Source of the DNA: Thysanoteuthis rhombus
Lineage: Eukaryota; Mollusca; Cephalopoda; Oegopsida; Thysanoteuthidae
DNA length: 64,000 nucleotides
NCBI GenBank assembly: GCA_963457665.1
Contig: OY735211.1
Coordinates: 66,033,985-66,097,984 of the forward strand
Direction: 5' to 3'
Part shown: positions 24,081 to 37,940 of the stretch, in pieces
How positions within the stretch are numbered: the stretch's first letter is position 1
Layout: each line of letters begins with the position of its first letter
Made by a program: the position numbers and the translations under genes
Notes under the pieces: model-generated
Told to the model about the DNA's origin: nothing
Database searches by the model: none
The model's input: only the letters and a program-made list of their open reading frames with translations

Positions 24081-27000
24081 GTACCATTGGACCGGGTGGA
24101 TTTGATGTATTTTGCGATTCAGACCAATTTGATGGAAATAGCCAATATTGACTAAAAATGAATTTTTACTGCACACATCAGTAAGCCGTCAAAAATGGTC
24201 TTCTTAATGCCATTTTTGCCAATCGATTTCATGGCTTTTTCTGGCGTAGTTTGACGTGCTGATTGCAACAGTACCATTGGATCGGGTGGATTTGATGTAT
24301 TTTTCGATTCAGACCAATTTGATGAAAATAGCATCTACTAGTCAAAATGCACTTCCAGCACATATATAAGTGAGCCGTGAAAAATGGTCTTTTGAATGTC
24401 ATTTTTACCTATCGATGTTATGGCTTTTTCTGGTGTAGTCTGACGTGCTGATTGCAACGGTACCAATGGATCGGGTGGATTTGATGTATTTTTCTACTCA
24501 GCCCAATTTGATTGAAATACCCCCTATTGGTCGAGAAGTCACATCCAGCATATACATAAGTGAGCCGTCAGAAATGGTCCTTTGAATGTAATTTTTACCT
24601 ATCGATTTTATGGCTTTTTCTGGCGTAGTTCGACGTGCTGATTGCAACGGTACCATTGGATCGGGTGGATTTGATGTATTTTTCGATTCAGCCAAATTTG
24701 ATGAAAATAGCCCCTTTTGGTCAAGAAAGCACTTCCAGCACATACATAAGTGAGCCGTCAAAAATGGTCCTTTGAATGTCATTTTTACCTATCGATTTTA
24801 TGGCTTTTTCTGGCGTAGTTTGACGTGCTGATTGCAACGGTACCATTGGATTGAGTTGATTTGATGTATTTTTTGATTCAGACCAATTTGATGGAAATAA
24901 CCAATACTGACCGGAAATGCATTTTTACGGCACACATCAATAAGCCGTCAAAAATGGTCTTTTGAATGTCTTTTTTACCTATCGATTTTATGGCCTTTTC
25001 TGGCGTAGTTTGACGTGCTGATTGCAACGGTACCATTGGATCGGGTGGATTTGATGTATTTTTCGATCCAGAACAATTTGATGAAAATAGCCAATATTGA
25101 CTGAAAATGCATTTTTACTGTACTCATCACTAAGCCGTCAAAAATGGTCTTTTGAATGTCATTTTTACGTATCGATTTTATGGCTTTTTCTGGCGTAGTT
25201 TGACGTGCTGATTGCAACAGTACCATTGGATCGGATGGATTTGATGTATTTCTTGATTCAGACTAATTTGATGAAAATAGCCCCTATTAGTCAAGAAGGC
25301 ACTCCCAGCAGATATATAAGTGAGCCGTGGAACGGGTCTTTGAAATGTCATTTTTACCTATCGATTTTATAGCTTTTTCTGGTGTAGTTTGACGTGCTGA
25401 TTGCAACAGTACCATTTGTTCGGGTGGATTTGATGTATTTTTCGATTCAGACCAATTCGATAGAAATAGCTAATATTGACCGAAAATGCATTTTTACATC
25501 ACACATCACTGAGCTGTCAAAAATGGTCTTTTGAATGTCATTTTTAACTATCGATTTTATGGCTTTTTCTGGCGTAGTTTGACGTGCTGATTGCAACAGT
25601 AGCATTGGTTCGTGTGGATTTGATGTATTCTTCGATTCAACCCAATTTGATGGAAATAGAGAATATTGACCAAAAATGCATTATTTACCGCACACATCAG
25701 TAAGCTGTCAAAAATGGTCTTTTGAATGTCATTTTTACCTATTGATTTTATGGCTTTTTCTGGCGTAGTTTGACGTCCTGATTGCAACGGTACCATTGGA
25801 TCGGGTGGATTTGATGTATTTTTCGATTCAGACCGATTTGATGAAAATAACCAATATTGAAAAAAATTGCATTTTTTACTGCACACATCAGTAAGCTGTC
25901 AAAAATGGTCTTTTGAATGTCATTTTTACCTATCGAATTTATGGCTTTTTCTGGCGTAGTCTGACGTGCTGATTGCAACGGTACTATTGGATTGGGTGGA
26001 TTTGATTTATTTTTCAAATCAACCCATGTTGATTAAAATAGCCGATATTGACCAAAAATTCATTTTTACCGCACACATCAGTAAGCCGTAAAAAAAGGTC
26101 TTTAGAATGTCATTTTTTCCTATCGATTTTATGGCTTTTTCTGGCGTAGTTTGACGTGCTGATTGCAACGGTATCATTAGAAAAGGTGGATTTGATGTAT
26201 TTTTTGATTCAGCCCAATTTGATGGAAATAGCCAATATTGACCGAAAATGCATTTTTACCGCACACATCAGTAAGCTGTCAAAAATGGTCTTTTGAATGT
26301 CATTTTTACCTATCGATTTTATGGCTTTTTCTGGCGTAGTTTGACGTGCTGATTGCAACGGTACCATTGAATCGGGTGGATTTGATGTATTTTCCGATTC
26401 AGACCAATTTGATGAAAATAGCCAATACTGACCAGAAATGCATTTTCACTGCACACATCAGTAAGTCGTAAAATGATCATTTGAATATCATTTTTACCTA
26501 TCGATGTCATGGCTTTTTCTGGCGTAGTTTGACGTGCTGATTGCAACGGTACCATTGGATTGGGAGGATTTGAGGTATTTTTGAATTCAGCATATTTATG
26601 AAAATATCCCCCATTGGTTTAAAAGGCACTTCCAGCAGCGACATAAGTGGGCCTCCAAAAATGGTTCTTTTGAATGTCATTTTTACCTATCGATTTTATT
26701 GCTTTTTCTGGCGTAGTTTGATGTGCTGATTGCAAGGGTACCATTGGATCGGGTGGATTTGATGTATTTTTCAATTCAGCCCAATTTGATGGAAATAGCC
26801 AATCTTGACCAAAAATGCATTTTTACCACACACATCAGTAAGCTTTCAAAAATGGTCTTTTGAATGTCTTATTTACCGATCGATTTTATGGCTTTTTCTG
26901 GCGTAGTTTGACGTGCTGATTGCAATGGTACCATTGGATTGGGTGGATTTGATGTATTTTTTTATTCAGCCCAATTTATTGGAAATAGCCAATATTGACC

Positions 27001-30000
27001 GAAAATGCATTTTTACCGCATACATCAGTAAGCTGTCAAAAATGGTCCATTGAATGTAATTTTTACCTTTCGATTATATGGCTTTTTCTGGCATAGTTTG
27101 ACGTGCTGATTGCTACAGTACCATTGGATTAGGTGGATTTGATGTATTTATTGATTCAGCCCAATTTGAGGGAAATAGCCAATTTTGACCGAAAATGCAT
27201 TTTTACAGCACACATCAGTGAGCCGTGTGAAATCGTGTTTTAAATGTCATTTTTACCTATCGATTTTATGGTTTTTTCTGGCGTAGTTTGACGTGCTGAT
27301 TGCAACGGTACCATTGGATCGGGTGGATCTGATGTATTTTTTCGATTCAGACCAATATGATGGAAATAGCCGATATTGACAGAAAATGCATTTTTATCAC
27401 ACACATCAGTAATCTGTCAAAAATGGTCATTTGAATATCATTTTTACCTATCGATTTTATTGCTTTTCCTGGCGTAGTTGGACATGCTGGTTGCAACGGT
27501 ACCATTGGATCGGGTGGATTTGATGTATTTTTTGATTCAGCCCAATTTGATGGGAAGTAGCCCCTATTGGTCGAGAAGGCACTTCCAGCACATACATAAG
27601 TGAGCCGTGAAAAATGGTCTTTTGAATTTCATTTTTACCTATCGATTTTATAGCTTTATCTGGCGTAGTTTGACGTGCTGATTGCAACGGTACCATTGGT
27701 TAGGGTGGACGTGATGTATTTTTCGATTCAGCCCAGTTTGATGGAATTAGCCAATATTGACCGAAAATGCATTTTTACTGCACACATCGGTAAGCCGTCA
27801 AAAATGGACTCTTGAATGTCATTTTTACCTATCGATTTTATGGCTTTTTCTGGCGTAGTTTGACGTGCTGGTTGCAACGGTACCATTGGATCGGGTAGAT
27901 TTGATGTATTTTTCGATTCAGACCAATTTGATGGAAATAGCCAATACTGACCGGAAATGCATTTTTACGGCACACATCAGGAAGCCATCAAAAATGGTCT
28001 TTTGAATGTCATTTTTACCTATCGATTTTATGGCTTTTTCTGGCGTAGTTTGACGTGCTGGTTGTAACGGTACCATTGGATCAGGTGGATTTGATGTATT
28101 TTTCGATTCAGCCCAATTTAATGGAAAGTAACCCCTAGTGGTCGAGAAGGCACTTCCAGCATATACATAACTGAGCCCTCAAAAATGGTTTTTACTCATG
28201 TCATTTTTACCTATCGATTTTATGGCTTTTTCTGTCGTAGTTTGACGTGCTGATTGCAACAGTACCTTTAGATCGGGTGGATTTGATGTATTTTCCGATT
28301 CACCCCAATTTAATAAAAATTACCAATATTGACCGAAAATGCATTTTTACTGCACACATCAGTAAGCCATCAGAAATGGTCTTTTGAATGTCATTTTTAC
28401 CTATCGATTTTATTGCTTTTTCTGGCGTAGTTTGACGTGCTGATTGCAACGGTACCATTGGATCGGGTGGATTTGATTTATTTTTTGATTCAGCCCAATT
28501 TGATGGAAATAGCCAATATTGACTGAAAATGCATTTTTACCGCACACATCAGTAAGCTGTCAAAAAGAGTCTTTTGAATGTCATTTTTGCCTATCGATTT
28601 TATGGCTTTTTCTGGCGTAGTTTGACGTGCTGATTGCAACAGTACCATTGGATTGGATGGATTTGATGTATTTTCCGATTCAGACCAATTTGATGAAAAT
28701 AGCTTCTATGAGTCAAAAGGCACTTCCAGGACATATATAAGTGAGCCGTGAAATATGGTCTTTTGAATGTCATTTTTACCTATCGATTTTATGGCTTTTT
28801 CTGGCGTAGTTTGACATGCTGGTTGCAATGGTACCATAGGATCGGGTGGATTTGATTTATTTTTTGATTCAGCCCAATTTGATGGAAATAGCCAATATTG
28901 ACAGAAAATGCATTTTTACCACACACATCAGTAATCTGTATAAAATGGTCTTTAGAACGTCATTTTTTCCTATCGATTTCATGGCTTTTTCCTGGCGTAG
29001 TTTTACGTGCTGATTGCAGCGGTACCATTAGATTGGGTGGATTTGATGTACTTTTCAAATCAACCCATGTTGATGAAAATAGCCTATATTGACCAAAAAT
29101 GCATTTTTACCGAACACATCAGTAAGCCGTCAAAAATGGTCTTTAGAACGTCATTTTGTCCTATTGATTTTATGGCTTTTTCTGGAGTATTTTGACGTGC
29201 TGATTGCAACAGTACCATTGGATCCGGTGGATTTGATGTATTCTTCGATTCAGACCAATTTGATGGAAATAGCCAATATTGACTGGAAATGCATTTTTAC
29301 TGCACACATCAGTAAGCTGTCAAAAAGGGTTTTTTGAATGTCATTTTTACCTATCGATTTTATGGCTTCTTCTTGCGTAGTTTGACGTACTGATTGCAAC
29401 GGTACCATTACATCGGTTGGATTTGATGTATTTTCCGATTCAGACCAATTCAATCAAAATAGCCAATATTGACCAAAAATGCATTTCTACTGCAAAAATC
29501 AGTAAGCCATCAAAAATGGTCTTTTGAATGTCATTTTTACCGATCGATTTCATGTCTTTTTCCGGGATAGTTTGACGTGCTGATTGCAACAGTACCATTG
29601 GATCGGGTGGATTTGATGTATTTTTGGATTCAGACCAATTTGATGGAAATAGCCAATATTGACTGAAAATGCATTTTTACAGCACACATCAGTAAGCCGT
29701 CAAAAATGGTGTTATGCATGTCATTTTTACCTATCGATTATATGGCTTTTTCTTGCGTAGTTTGACGTGCTGATTGCATCGGTGACATTGGTTCGGGTGG
29801 ATTTGATGTATTTTTCGATTCAGCCCAATTTGGAGGATATAGTCAATATTGACCAAGAATGCATTTCTACTGCACACATCAGTAAGCCGTCAAAAATGGT
29901 GTTATGAATGTCATTTTAACCTATCGATTTTATGGCTTTTTCTGGCGTAGTTTGACGTGCTGATTGCAATGGTACCATTGGATCGGGTTGATTTGATGTA

Positions 30001-30160
30001 TATATCGATTCAGCCTAATTTGTTGAATATAGCCCCCATTGGTCGAGAAGACACTTCCAGCACATACATAAATGAGCCCTCGAAAATGGTATTTTTTCAT
30101 GTCATTTTTACCTATCGATATTATGGCTTTTTCTGGCGTAGTTTGACGTGCTGATTGCAA

Positions 30161-32626
30161 GGGTACCATTAGATCGGGTATATTTGATGTATTTTTCGAT
30201 TCAGCCCAATTCGATGGGAATAGCCAATCTTGACCAAAAATGCATTTTTACAGCACAAATCAGTGAGTTGTCAAAAATAGTCTATTGAATGTCATTTTTA
30301 CCTATCGATTTTATGGCTTTTTCTGGCGTAGTTTGACGTGCTGATTGCAAGGGTACCATTGAATCGGGTGGATTTGATGTATTTTTTGATTCAGACAAAT
30401 TTGATGAAAATAGCTCCTATTAGTCAAGGAGGCACTTCCAGCAAATATATAATTGAGCTGTCAAAAATGGTCTTTTGAATGTCATTTTTACCTATCGATT
30501 TTATGGCTTTTTCTGGCATTTTTTGACGTGCTGATTGCAACAGTACCATTGGATAAGGTTGATTTGATGTATTTCTCGATCCAGCCCAATTTGATGAAAA
30601 TAGCCAATATTGACCAAAATGCATTTTTACCGCATACATCAGTAAGCCGTCAAAAATGGTCTTTTGAATGTCATTTTTACCTATTGATTTTATGGCTTTT
30701 TCTGGCGTAGTTTGACGTGCTGATTGCTACGGTACCATTGGATCAGGTGGATTTGATGTCTTTTTTTATTCAGCCCAATTCGATGAAAATACCCCCTATT
30801 GGTCGAGAAGGCACTTCCAGCACATACATAAGTGAGCCGACAAAAATGGTCTTTTGAATGTCATTTTTACCTATCATTTCTATGGCTTTTTCTGGCGTAG
30901 TTTGACGTGCTGATTGGAACGGTACCATTGGATCGGGTGGATTTGATGTATTTTTCGATTCAGCCCAATTGTGAAGAATAGCTCCTATTGGTCAAGGAGG
31001 CACTTCCAGCACATATATAAGTGAGCCGTCAAAAATAGTCTTTTGAATGTCATTTTTACCTATCGATTTTATGGCTTTTTCTGGCGTAGTTTGACGTGCT
31101 GATTGCAACGGTACCATCGGATCGGGTGGATTTGATGTATTTTTCGATTCTGCCCAATTTGATGAAAATAGCCAATATTGACAGAAAATGCATTTTTACC
31201 ACACACATCAGTATTCTGTCAAAAATGGTCAATTTAATGTCATTTTTACCTATCGATTTTATGGCTTTTTCTGGTGTAGTTTGACATGCTGATTGCAACA
31301 GTACCATTGGATCGGGTGGATTTGATGTATTTTTTGATTATGCCCAATTTGATGGAAATAGAGAATATTGACTGAAAATGCATTTTTCCCGCACACATCA
31401 GTAAGACGTCAAAAATGGTCATTTGAATGTCATTTTACCTATCGATTTTCTGGCTTTTTCCGGCCTAGTTTGACATGCTGATTGCAACGGTACCATTGGA
31501 TCGGGTGGATTTGATGTATTTTTTGATTATGCCCAATTTGATGGAAATAGAGAATATTGACTGAAAATGCATTTTTCCTGCACACATCAGTAAGACGTCA
31601 AAAATGGTCTTTTGAATGTCATTTTTACCTATTGATTTTATGGCTTTTTCTGGCGTAGTTTGACGTGCTGATTGCTACGGTACCATTGGATCAGGTGGAT
31701 TTGATGTCTTTTTTTATTCAGCCCAATTCGATGAAAATACCCCCTATTGGTCGAGAAGGCACTTCCAGCACATACATAAGTGAGCCGTCAAAAATGGTCT
31801 TTTGAATGTCATTTTTACCTATCATTTCTATGGCTTTTTCTGGCGTAGTTTGACGTGCTGATTGGAACGGTACCATTGGATCGGGTGGATTTGATGTATT
31901 TTTCGATTCAGCCCAATTGTGAAGAATAGCTCCTATTAGTCAAGGAGGCACTTCCAGCACATATATAAGTGAGCCGTCAAAAGTAGTCTTTTGAATGTCA
32001 TTTTTACCTATCGATTTTATGGCTTTTTCTGGCGTAGTTTGACGTGCTGATTGCAACGGTACCATCGGATCGGGTGGATTTGATGTATTTTTCGATTCAG
32101 CCTAATTTGATGAAAATAGCCAATATTGACAGAAAATGCATTTTTACCACACGCCTCAGTATTCTGTCAAAAATGGTCAATTTAATGTCATTTTTACTTA
32201 TCGATTTTATGGCTTTTTCTGGTGTAGTTTGACATGCTGATTGCAACGGTGACATTGGATCGGGTGGATTTGATGAATTTTTTGATTATGCCCAATTCGA
32301 TGGAAATAGAGAATATTGACTGAAAATGCATTTTTCCTGCACACATCAGTAAGACGTCAAAAATGGTCATTTGAATGTCGTTTTTACCTATCGATTTTCT
32401 GGCTTTTTCCGGCGTAGTTTGACGTTGTGATTGCAAGGGTACCATTGGATCGGGTGGATTTGATGTATCTTTTGATTCAGCCCAATTTGATGACAATAGC
32501 CAATATTGACCAAAAATAAGTTTTGACAGCACATATCAGTGATCCATCAAAAATGGTCTTTTGAATGTCATTTTCACCTATCGATTTTATGGCTTTTTCT
32601 GGCGTAGTTTGACGTGCTGATTGCAA
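30161..32626 (+). repeat. 14-mer higher-order repeat, copy 1 (13 monomers, one lost)
   Basis: The copy starts with the private variant CAAGGGTACCATTAGATCGG and is collinear with copies 2 and 3, except that it is 2466 bp instead of 2657. From 30161 to the shared B monomer ending AAATATATAA is 190 bp shorter than in copy 2. The join falls inside the nearly identical stretch TTCAGACAAATTTGATG / TTCAGACCAATTTGATG, so exactly one monomer was removed in register. Confidence 0.85.
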
Positions 32627-35283
32627 GGGTACCATTAGATCGGGTATATTTGATGTATTTTTCGATTCAGCCCAATTCGATGGGAATAGCCAATCTTGAC
32701 CAAAAATGCATTTTTACAGCACAAATCAGTGAGTTGTCAAAAATAGTCTATTGAATGTCATTTTTACCTATCGATTTTATGGCTTTTTCTGGCGTAGTTT
32801 GACGTGCTGATTGCAAGGGTACCATTGAATCGGGTGGATTTGATGTATTTTTTGATTCAGACAAATTTGATGGAAATAGCCAATATTGACTGAAGATGCA
32901 TTTTTACTGCACACATCAGTAAGCCGTCAAAAATGGTCTTTTGAATGTCATTTTTACCTATCGATTTTATGGCTTTTTCTGGCGTAGTTTGACTTGCTGA
33001 TTGCAATGGTACTATTGGATCGGGTGGATTTGATGTATTTTTGGATTCAGACCAATTTGATGAAAGTAGCTCCTATTAGTCAAGGAGGCACTTCCAGCAA
33101 ATATATAAGTGAGCTGTCAAAAAAGGTCTTTTGAATGTCATTTTTACCTATCGATTTTATGGCTTTTTCTGGCATTTTTTGACGTGCTGATTGCAACAGT
33201 ACCATTGGATAAGGTTGATTTGATGTATTTCTCGATCCAGCCCAATTTGATGAAAATAGCCAATATTGACCGAAAATGCATTTTTACCGCATACATCAGT
33301 AAGCCGTCAAAAATGGTCTTTTGAATGTCATTTTTACCTATTGATTTTATGGCTTTTTCTGGCGTAGTTTGACGTGCTGATTGCTACGGTACCATTGGAT
33401 CAGGTGGATTTGATGTCTTTTTTTATTCAGCCCTATTCGATGAAAATACCCCCTATTGGTCGAGAAGGCACTTCCAGCACATACATAAGTGAGCCGACAA
33501 AAATGGTCTTTTGAATGTCATTTTTACCTATCATTTCTATGGCTTTTTCTGGCGTAGTTTGACGTGCTGATTGGAACGGTACCATTGGATCGGGTGGATT
33601 TGATGTATTTTTCGATTCAGCCCAATTGTGAAGAATAGCTCCTATTGGTCAAGGAGGCACTTCCAGCACATATATAAGTGAGCCGTCAAAAATAGTCTTT
33701 TGAATGTCATTTTTACCTATCGATTTTATGGCTTTTTCTGGCGTAGTTTGACGTGCTGATTGCAACGGTACCATCGGATCGGGTGGATTTGATGTATTTT
33801 TCGATTCTGCCCAATTTGATGAAAATAGCCAATATTGACAGAAAATGCATTTTTACCACACACATCAGTATTCTGTCAAAAATGGTCAATTTAATGTCAT
33901 TTTTACCTATCGATTTTATGGCTTTTTCTGGTGTAGTTTGACATGCTGATTGCAACAGTACCATTGGATCGGGTGGATTTGATGTATTTTTTGATTATGC
34001 CCAATTTGATGGAAATAGAGAATATTGACTGAAAATGCATTTTTCCCGCACACATCAGTAAGACGTCAAAAATGGTCATTTGAATGTCATTTTACCTATC
34101 GATTTTCTGGCTTTTTCCGGCCTAGTTTGACATGCTGATTGCAACGGTACCATTGGATCGGGTGGATTTGATGTATTTTTTGATTATGCCCAATTTGATG
34201 GAAATAGAGAATATTGACTGAAAATGCATTTTTCCTGCACACATCAGTAAGACGTCAAAAATGGTCTTTTGAATGTCATTTTTACCTATTGATTTTATGG
34301 CTTTTTCTGGCGTAGTTTGACGTGCTGATTGCTACGGTACCATTGGATCAGGTGGATTTGATGTCTTTTTTTATTCAGCCCAATTCGATGAAAATACCCC
34401 CTATTGGTCGAGAAGGCACTTCCAGCACATACATAAGTGAGCCGTCAAAAATGGTCTTTTGAATGTCATTTTTACCTATCATTTCTATGGCTTTTTCTGG
34501 CGTAGTTTGACGTGCTGATTGGAACGGTACCATTGGATCGGGTGGATTTGATGTATTTTTCGATTCAGCCCAATTGTGAAGAATAGCTCCTATTAGTCAA
34601 GGAGGCACTTCCAGCACATATATAAGTGAGCCGTCAAAAGTAGTCTTTTGAATGTCATTTTTACCTATCGATTTTATGGCTTTTTCTGGCGTAGTTTGAC
34701 GTGCTGATTGCAACGGTACCATCGGATCGGGTGGATTTGATGTATTTTTCGATTCAGCCTAATTTGATGAAAATAGCCAATATTGACAGAAAATGCATTT
34801 TTACCACACGCCTCAGTATTCTGTCAAAAATGGTCAATTTAATGTCATTTTTACTTATCAATTTTATGGCTTTTTCTGGTGTAGTTTGACATGCTGATTG
34901 CAACGGTGACATTGGATCGGGTGGATTTGATGAATTTTTTGATTATGCCCAATTCGATGGAAATAGAGAATATTGACTGAAAATGCATTTTTCCTGCACA
35001 CATCAGTAAGACGTCAAAAATGGTCATTTGAATGTCGTTTTTACCTATCGATTTTCTGGCTTTTTCCGGCGTAGTTTGACGTTGTGATTGCAAGGGTACC
35101 ATTGGATCGGGTGGATTTGATGTATCTTTTGATTCAGCCCAATTTGATGACAATAGCCAATATTGACCAAAAATAAGTTTTGACAGCACATATCAGTGAT
35201 CCATCAAAAATGGTCTTTTGAATGTCATTTTCACCTATCGATTTTATGGCTTTTTCTGGCGTAGTTTGACGTGCTGATTGCAA
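32627..35283 (+). repeat. 14-mer higher-order repeat, copy 2 (2657 bp)
   Basis: Bounded by CAAGGGTACCATTAGATCGG here and again at ~35284. Comparison by eye with copy 3 shows only a handful of single-base differences over 2.66 kb, far less than the differences between neighbouring monomers. Inside the unit a five-monomer block (~950 bp, marked by TTGCTACGGTACC, TATCATTTCTATGGC and CCCAATTGTGAAGAATAG) occurs twice, so the 14-mer was itself built by an earlier duplication. Confidence 0.9.
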
Positions 35284-37940
35284 GGGTACCATTAGATCGG
35301 GTATATTTGATGTATTTTTCGATTCAGCCCAATTCGATGGGAATAGCCAATCTTGACCAAAAATGCATTTTTACAGCACAAATCAGTGAGTTGTCAAAAA
35401 TAGTCTATTGAATGTCATTTTTACCTATCGATTTTATGGCTTTTTCTGGCGTAGTTTGACGTGCTGATTGCAAGGGTACCATTGAATTGGGTGGATTTGA
35501 TGTATTTTTTGATTCAGACAAATTTGATGGAAATAGCCAATATTGACTGAAGATGCATTTTTACTGCACACATCAGTAAGCCGTCAAAAATGGTCTTTTG
35601 AATGTCATTTTTACCTATCGATTTTATGGCTTTTTCTGGCGTAGTTTGACTTGCTGATTGCAATGGTACTATTGGATCGGGTGGATTTGATGTATTTTTG
35701 GATTCAGACCAATTTGATGAAAATAGCTCCTATTAGTCAAGGAGGCACTTCCAGCAAATATATAAGTGAGCTGTCAAAAATGGTCTTTTGAATGTCATTT
35801 TTACCTATCGATTTTATGGCTTTTTCTGGCATTTTTTGACGTGCTGATTGCAACAGTACCATTGGATAAGGTTGATTTGATGTATTTCTCGATCCAGCCC
35901 AATTTGATGAAAATAGCCAATATTGACCGAAAATGCATTTTTACCGCATACATCAGTAAGCCGTCAAAAATGGTCTTTTGAATGTCATTTTTACCTATTG
36001 ATTTTATGGCTTTTTCTGGCGTAGTTTGACGTGCTGATTGCTACGGTACCATTGGATCAGGTGGATTTGATGTCTTTTTTTATTCAGCCCTATTCGATGA
36101 AAATACCCCCTATTGGTCGAGAAGGCACTTCCAGCACATACATAAGTGAGCCGACAAAAATGGTCTTTTGAATGTCATTTTTACCTATCATTTCTATGGC
36201 TTTTTCTGGCGTAGTTTGACGTGCTGATTGGAACGGTACCATTGGATCGGGTGGATTTGATGTATTTTTCGATTCAGCCCAATTGTGAAGAATAGCTCCT
36301 ATTGGTCAAGGAGGCACTTCCAGCACATATATAAGTGAGCCGTCAAAAATAGTCTTTTGAATGTCATTTTTACCTATCGATTTTATGGCTTTTTCTGGCG
36401 TAGTTTGACGTGCTGATTGCAACGGTACCATCGGATCGGGTGGATTTGATGTATTTTTCGATTCTGCCCAATTTGATGAAAATAGCCAATATTGACAGAA
36501 AATGCATTTTTACCACACACATCAGTATTCTGTCAAAAATGGTCAATTTAATGTCATTTTTACCTATCGATTTTATGGCTTTTTCTGGTGTAGTTTGACA
36601 TGCTGATTGCAACAGTACCATTGGATCGGGTGGATTTGATGTATTTTTTGATTATGCCCAATTTGATGGAAATAGAGAATATTGACTGAAAATGCATTTT
36701 TCCCGCACACATCAGTAAGACGTCAAAAATGGTCATTTGAATGTCATTTTACCTATCGATTTTCTGGCTTTTTCCGGCCTAGTTTGACATGCTGATTGCA
36801 ACGGTACCATTGGATCGGGTGGATTTGATGTATTTTTTGATTATGCCCAATTTGATGGAAATAGAGAATATTGACTGAAAATGCATTTTTCCTGCACACA
36901 TCAGTAAGACGTCAAAAATGGTCTTTTGAATGTCATTTTTACCTATTGATTTTATGGCTTTTTCTGGCGTAGTTTGACGTGCTGATTGCTACGGTACCAT
37001 TGGATCAGGTGGATTTGATGTCTTTTTTTATTCAGCCCAATTCGATGAAAATACCCCCTATTGGTCGAGAAGGCACTTCCAGCACATACATAAGTGAGCC
37101 GTCAAAAATGGTCTTTTGAATGTCATTTTTACCTATCATTTCTATGGCTTTTTCTGGCGTAGTTTGACGTGCTGATTGGAACGGTACCATTGGATCGGGT
37201 GGATTTGATGTATTTTTCGATTCAGCCCAATTGTGAAGAATAGCTCCTATTAGTCAAGGAGGCACTTCCAGCACATATATAAGTGAGCCGTCAAAAGTAG
37301 TCTTTTGAATGTCATTTTTACCTATCGATTTTATGGCTTTTTCTGGCGTAGTTTGACGTGCTGATTGCAACGGTACCATCGGATCGGGTGGATTTGATGT
37401 ATTTTTCGATTCAGCCTAATTTGATGAAAATAGCCAATATTGACAGAAAATGCATTTTTACCACACGCCTCAGTATTCTGTCAAAAATGGTCAATTTAAT
37501 GTCATTTTTACTTATCGATTTTATGGCTTTTTCTGGTGTAGTTTGACATGCTGATTGCAACGGTGACATTGGATCGGGTGGATTTGATGAATTTTTTGAT
37601 TATGCCCAATTCGATGGAAATAGAGAATATTGACTGAAAATGCATTTTTCCTGCACACATCAGTAAGACGTCAAAAATGGTCATTTGAATGTCATTTTTA
37701 CCTATCGATTTTCTGGCTTTTTCCGGCGTAGTTTGACGTTGTGATTGCAAGGGTACCATTGGATCGGGTGGATTTGATGTATCTTTTGATTCAGCCCAAT
37801 TTGATGAAAATAGCCAATATTGACCAAAAATAAGTTTTGACAGCACATATCAGTGATCCATCAAAAATGGTCTTTTGAATGTCATTTTCACCTATCGATT
37901 TTATGGCTTTTTCTGGCGTAGTTTGACGTGCTGATTGCAA
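35284..37940 (+). repeat. 14-mer higher-order repeat, copy 3 (2657 bp)
   Basis: Collinear with copy 2 over its whole length. It ends at ~37940, where the expected CAAGGGTACCATTAG is replaced by CAACGGTACTATTGGC. A detached piece of the same unit (the monomer with GGATAAGGTTGATTTG, then TTGCTACGGTACC) reappears at ~38885-39105. Confidence 0.9.
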
